Part shown: in pieces, positions 60,156-64,000 of the stretch
How positions within the stretch are numbered: the stretch's first letter is position 1
Layout: each line of letters begins with the position of its first letter
DNA from: Megalobrama amblycephala
Lineage: Eukaryota > Chordata > Actinopteri > Cypriniformes > Xenocyprididae
Reading direction: 5' to 3'
Length of the DNA stretch: 64,000 bases
Assembly (NCBI RefSeq): GCF_018812025.1
Contig: NC_063049.1
Coordinates: forward strand, 36,904,447-36,968,446
Program-made: the position numbers and the translations under genes
Notes under the pieces: generated by a model
Database searches by the model: none
Told to the model about the DNA's origin: nothing
The model's input: the letters and a program-made list of their open reading frames with translations, nothing else

Positions 60156-60312
60156 CTAGAAAAATAAAAATTACAAAAAAACAATCAAACTTAATATGTA
60201 ATAGTACATTCTTAGCAGTCCTGCAGTATGATAAAAGTATAAAGAAGATGGTTTTAAAACATTATTCAGGTTGAATAAAAACTCAAAAAAACCAACCATT
60301 ATAAATACTTAC

Positions 60313-60906
60313 CCTCAACCTCTAGGTTCATACTTGTGGAGATTGATCCAAGCTGGTTAGTAGCTCTAATTTGGTAAACAGCTGCATCATTCTCATCAGC
60401 ATTGCTGATAACAAGTTGGAAATAACCTCCCTTGAATTCTTGGATTTTTATTTTCTCTCCATCAGGTAAAATTTCTTTGCCATTCTTGTACCATTTAACC
60501 ACTGGCTTAGGATGTCCGATAACCTTTGTGACAAATGTGGCATTTGCCCTGTATTTGACGCACATGTCCCTCAATTCTTCCTTGAAGAATGGGGCACGGA
60601 GAGCTGCATCTGATTTTGGAATGACTGGTTCAGAAATCTCACTCCAGTCACTCTCTCCACCAATATTTTCACATTTGACACGGAATTCATATTCAAAACC
60701 TTCAAGAAGGCCTTTAACAGTGTAGGATGTCTCACGGATTTCTTCTGTAGTAACTGCAATCCATTTGTTCTGTTTCTTCTCTCTTTTTTCAAGGTAATAG
60801 TTTTTAATTTTGGCACCTCCATCACTGGTTGGTGGTTTCCAAGAAACAACACATGAATCCTTTGTTACTGAAGAAACAAATGGCTGTTGTGGGATTCCAG
60901 GTTTCT
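60313..60906 (-). CDS. ttn: Titin A-band exon: Fn3 (A167-like) + Ig (A168-like)
   Basis: The exon has 198 codons. The Fn3 (about residues 1-100; WKPPTSDGG, YYLEKREKK) is followed by an Ig (about 105-198; FVTKVIG, VVKWYKNGKE, YQIRATN). This Ig precedes the two A169/A170 modules of the next exon and so corresponds to A168, the first module of the A168-A170 segment that binds MuRF ligases in mammals. Confidence 0.93.
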
Positions 60907-61046
60907 CTGTTTTAAAAATAAAGAGGAATACATTTAATGGGTTTGACAATGTATTCTTTGGTTTTTCATGCTAATGTATTTTTTTTATTTAAAAAGAATA
61001 ACATTTTTAGTGTACTATTTAAAGACCAGCTATCCATGAAACTTAC

Positions 61047-61352
61047 CGAATGGACTCTTGATAATGACAACAGATGGTATCTCAAGAGATTCACTAATGC
61101 CATACTGATTCTGTGCAGAAACCCGGAAGTAATATCCAGCACTCTCAATGAGGTTTGGAACACGACATGTGGTTCCTGGGATAGCTGATGACACAAGATG
61201 CCATTGCTCTCCCTCTTTTGCTTCACGTTTCTCTACAATGTAATTTGTTATCAGTGATCCACCATCATCCTTAGGTGGTTTCCAGCTAATGATCACAGAA
61301 CTCTTCAAGAGAGCATCAACAACGATTGGTCCTTCAGGCATGAGAGGTTTAT
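61047..61352 (-). CDS. ttn: Titin A-band exon: one Fn3 domain
   Basis: The exon has 102 codons, phase 1-1, with one Fn3 domain: WKPPKDDGGS, NYIVEKRE and the YYFRVSAQN strand. By order it corresponds to about A166 of mammalian titin. Confidence 0.92.
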
Positions 61353-61458
61353 CTGAAAAGACAGGGAGAGTATTTTTTACATTTGCAAACATATTTTCAT
61401 GCAAACAAGTCTACTACGATTTTAATATTTATCTGATTAAAAATTAACCTTAATTTAC

Positions 61459-62034
61459 CTTGGATTTCAACACGAAGGACAGTGTCCACTGTGCCAAATT
61501 TGTTGCTCATTTGCACCTTATATCTTCCAGCATTTGTCTTACGCTGGACATTTCTGATAACTAAGTGAGTGTAACTTTCTGTGTTTTCAATGATTACATT
61601 CTCAGATGGATTGAGAGGCTTCTTGCCATAGAACCACATGATTTGTGGAATAGGGCGTCCAATGTAGACGACATGGAGACGTAGGCTTGTTCCACAACCA
61701 GCATAGTATTTCTCCTTCAATGGGAACCCAGGATGGAATTGAGGTGCCGCCTGCAATAGGAGCTTGCCACTGGTCTCAATTTCACCTGCCTCATTGATGG
61801 CTCTGCATGTGTACATGCCCTCATCTTCTTGTTCATCTGTTGATACTGTTAGAGAGTGGTTTCTGCCATCAGAGCTCATCTTGTATTTTCGGCTCTGGAT
61901 CAACTCCTTTCCATATCTATACCACTTGATTTCAGGAAGAGGTCTTCCAATAATTTGGCATGTCAATGTTCCAGATTCTCCTAGTTTAGTGGTAGTATCT
62001 TTGATTTCCTCTTTCAGGCATGGAGCCTCTCCAA
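61459..62034 (-). CDS. ttn: Titin A-band exon: Ig-Ig pair
   Basis: The exon has 192 codons and encodes two consecutive Ig domains. The first has C-W-C (LTCQI, KWYRYG, YTCRA). The second has the core Trp (IMWFYGKK) but the later Cys position reads RYKVQM. An Ig pair here marks the P-zone end of the A-band, shortly before the kinase. Confidence 0.93.
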
Positions 62035-62127
62035 CTAGAGGATCAATTAAACACATTAGTCACGTTGCATACTTTATAAATGTTTATTTCAGAAAAAGAA
62101 AATATAAATAACATTTCATTAACTTAC

Positions 62128-62427
62128 CACTCAGTTTGGTTTTAATGCCCATTGCTGTTCTTCTTGGTCTACTCAGTCCAGTTTCATTTTCAGCAAATAT
62201 TCTGAACTCGTACTCTGTTGCTTCCATGAGTCCACCCATGGTAAACTGTCTGTCTTTTGAACGCTCTTTGTTGCATTTCTTCCAGGCACTTTCACCTGCT
62301 TGCCTGTATTCAATCCAGTACCCAAGGATTTCTTTTCCACCATCAGATTCAGGACGCAACCAGTGAATGGTTATGCAGTCCTTGGCTATAGAGATGATGT
62401 CAATCTCACCGGGTTGGCCTGGTTTAT
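62128..62427 (-). CDS. ttn: Titin A-band exon: one Fn3 domain
   Basis: The exon has 100 codons, phase 1-1, with one Fn3 domain that starts DKPGQPGEI and carries WLRPESDGG, GYWIEYR and YEFRIFAEN. Both splice sites are canonical. Confidence 0.93.
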
Positions 62428-62527
62428 CTGTTGAACACAGAGAATAGATCAAGGATGTAAAAATACTTTAGTTTTTATTTAGGCAAATTGATAACTTCTT
62501 TGGAAGGGAGAGGGGAGGGTTACGTAC

Positions 62528-62833
62528 CAAATGGATCTTTGCATACAACTGACTCGGATACAGGTCCAGGCTCACTTTGACCAATATCATTTTGAGCAAT
62601 CACACGGAACTGGTACTCTGCATCAGGGATGAGACCAGTGAGAGTATACATTGTTGTCGTGATATGTGTCTTGTTATGACGCACCCACTTCTCAGTGGAA
62701 ATCTCTCTTCTCTCAACATAGTATCCAGTGACACGAGATCCACCATCATCCTTGGGTCTTGACCAGGACAGGCCAATTGTGGTCTTTGTAACATCCATGA
62801 TTTCTGGAGGGAAACTAGGAGGTTCTGGTGGAC
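62528..62833 (-). CDS. ttn: Titin A-band exon: one Fn3 domain
   Basis: The exon has 102 codons, phase 1-1, with one Fn3 domain: WSRPKDDGGS, GYYVERRE, and the YQFRVIAQN strand near the end. The acceptor follows GCATAAAG; the donor is GTACGT. Confidence 0.93.
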
Positions 62834-62941
62834 CTTTATGCAAAATGACCAAAACAATAAAATTATTATTGTGATTTACAATCATTTAAAAGTGGTTATT
62901 AAGAAAGTTATGTTAAAAGAAGCAATGATAAAAATGCGTAC

Positions 62942-63526
62942 ATAGAGGAGTCTTTGGTGTAACAGATTCATCAGATTTGAGGGATTTGCTTATACCAAAC
63001 TGGTTCTCTGCTGTAATCTTGAAGTGATATTCAACATTTTCTTTCAGTCCTTTGACCACAAGTGATGTATCAACTACACGTGAGTCCACAGTGTACCAAG
63101 CTGCTTTAGGGACCTCTCGCCTCTCCACAATGTAACCAAAGATATCGGAGCCACCATCATCTGAGGGCGGTCTCCAGCTCACTCTGACTGAACGTGCCTG
63201 AATATCATCAAATTCAAGAGGACCCTCGGGTGGATCTGGGCCTCCAATAACTTTAACCTTAATATAGACTGCCTTCTTTCCACATTTGTTTTCCAACACA
63301 AGGTCATAGGTGCCAGTGTCATCTCTGTGGGCCTCCTTGATCACAAGCTCAGTACGTTCTTCACTGGTTGCAATCATAGCTCTGTGAGAAATGTCACGAC
63401 CTTCCTTTGTCCACTTGCATGTTGGGAAAGGTTTGCCCTTGATGGGCACAGATAGTCTAATGACCCCTCCTTGTCTGACAACATAGCCTTCCTGGTAGAT
63501 TTTATCCAGCTCATAATCAGGATAAT
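62942..63526 (-). CDS. ttn: Titin A-band exon: Ig + Fn3
   Basis: The exon has 195 codons. An Ig domain (about residues 10-100, core Trp in CKWTKEG, DTGTYDL motif) is followed by an Fn3 domain (about 105-195, WRPPSDDGGS and IVERR). Acceptor is TTTTTTAG; the donor reads GTACGC, which is acceptable but weaker than its neighbours. Length 585 keeps phase 1-1. Confidence 0.92.
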
Positions 63527-63656
63527 CTAAAAAAAAGGAAAATATAGTTCTTACATAACAAAAACACACTGCCATATACAGAATAATACAGTTTGTATGT
63601 GTATATATATTTATAATAACATATTCTAATTCTCATTGTTAGGTATTTCATCTTAC

Positions 63657-63959
63657 CAAGCATTTCTGTAACTTTGACCACTCCTGGAATCTCAGCTGGT
63701 TCTCCAGCTCCACCAGCATTACATGCCAACACACGGAACTTGTATTCAGCTCCCTGGGGCATATGTGTCAAAGTGTATTCACAAATCTTTGTTGGTGTTG
63801 TGTTGCATTTTGTCCATTCAACCTGGTCAACCTTCTGCATCTCAATCAGATAGCCAGTTATAGCAGCACCTCCCTCTTCCTCTGGAGGAGACCAGGCAAG
63901 TGAAACTGATGTTCTTGTGGTATCTGTGACTCTTGGATTCAGTGGAATACCAGGAGGCT
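63657..63959 (-). CDS. ttn: Titin A-band exon: one Fn3 domain
   Basis: The exon has 101 codons, phase 1-1, between an AG acceptor at 63961-63960 and a GTAAG donor. It encodes one fibronectin type III domain that opens PPGIP and carries the Fn3 marks W-SPP, GG-GYLIE and the Y-FRV strand. Such domains form the A-band super-repeat that binds myosin and MyBP-C. It is the first exon of this gene in the window; the gene continues to the right. Confidence 0.93.
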
Positions 63960-64000
63960 CTGTTTAAGAGTAAAGTTGAACACACTGGTCATGTTTGGTC

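Larger units (their letters stand above)
53553..63959 (-). other. ttn: Upstream titin gene, 3' end (10 coding exons)
   Basis: This is the C-terminal part of titin, the giant sarcomeric protein that spans from Z-disc to M-band and acts as spring, ruler and signalling scaffold. Exons in transcript order: 63959-63657, 63526-62942, 62833-62528, 62427-62128, 62034-61459, 61352-61047, 60906-60313, 60155-54348, 54252-53956, 53851-53553. Each internal exon has length divisible by three and phase 1 at both ends, so the frame stays open to the TAA. Domain order is Fn3, Ig-Fn3, Fn3, Fn3, Ig-Ig, Fn3, Fn3-Ig, then A169 Ig, A170 Fn3, kinase, M1-M6, linker and M10. This fits the A-band/M-band end of vertebrate titin. 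The A168-A170 region binds MuRF ubiquitin ligases in mammals. M7-M9 are missing. Identity as titin is certain; ttn.1 versus ttn.2 is not resolved. Confidence 0.97.

Overview
The window comes from a teleost fish, very probably a cyprinid. Two titin genes lie head to tail on the minus strand, the tandem arrangement known in zebrafish (ttn.1/ttn.2). The spacer is packed with Tc1, hAT-like, TTAA-flanked and Harbinger-like DNA transposons typical of cyprinids. I cannot tell which copy is ttn.1 and which is ttn.2, so both carry the symbol ttn and are called the upstream and the downstream gene.

Layout in transcription order, from high to low coordinates. (1) 63959-53553: the last 10 coding exons of the upstream titin. 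They encode the end of the A-band (Fn3/Ig modules up to A168), a 5.8-kb exon carrying A169-A170, the titin kinase, M-band Ig domains M1-M6 and a large KSP-repeat array, then a Ser/Met-rich exon and a final exon with Ig domain M10 and the stop codon. The 3' UTR probably ends near 52.8 or 52.5 kb. (2) About 52.5-29.5 kb: a 23-kb spacer with no convincing host gene. It holds a four-element nest (33956-39704), a Tc1 element with an almost complete transposase (41925-43470), a Harbinger-like compound element (47939-50746), smaller MITE-like units, microsatellites, and one orphan exon-like segment near 32.4 kb. (3) 29443-543: the first 43 coding exons of the downstream titin. They run from the start codon through Z1-Z2 (telethonin-binding region), Z-disc linkers and Z3-Z9, the proximal tandem Ig segment I1-I15, two extra Ig exons and a 3.7-kb exon with a long unique linker, to a run of I-band Ig exons that ends in a fresh triplication of one exon. 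The gene continues beyond the left edge.

All exon boundaries were set by eye from AG/GT splice signals. For every exon, length and phase agree with its neighbours, so both models stay open in frame throughout.

Main points of interest: exons for M7-M9 are missing from the upstream gene; Z-repeat exons are missing from the downstream gene, where a hAT-type element sits 25 bp from a splice acceptor; one Ig exon is triplicated; one Ig exon has lost its core residues; and the upstream titin kinase has unusual active-site residues. I found no sign of an unknown multi-gene system.
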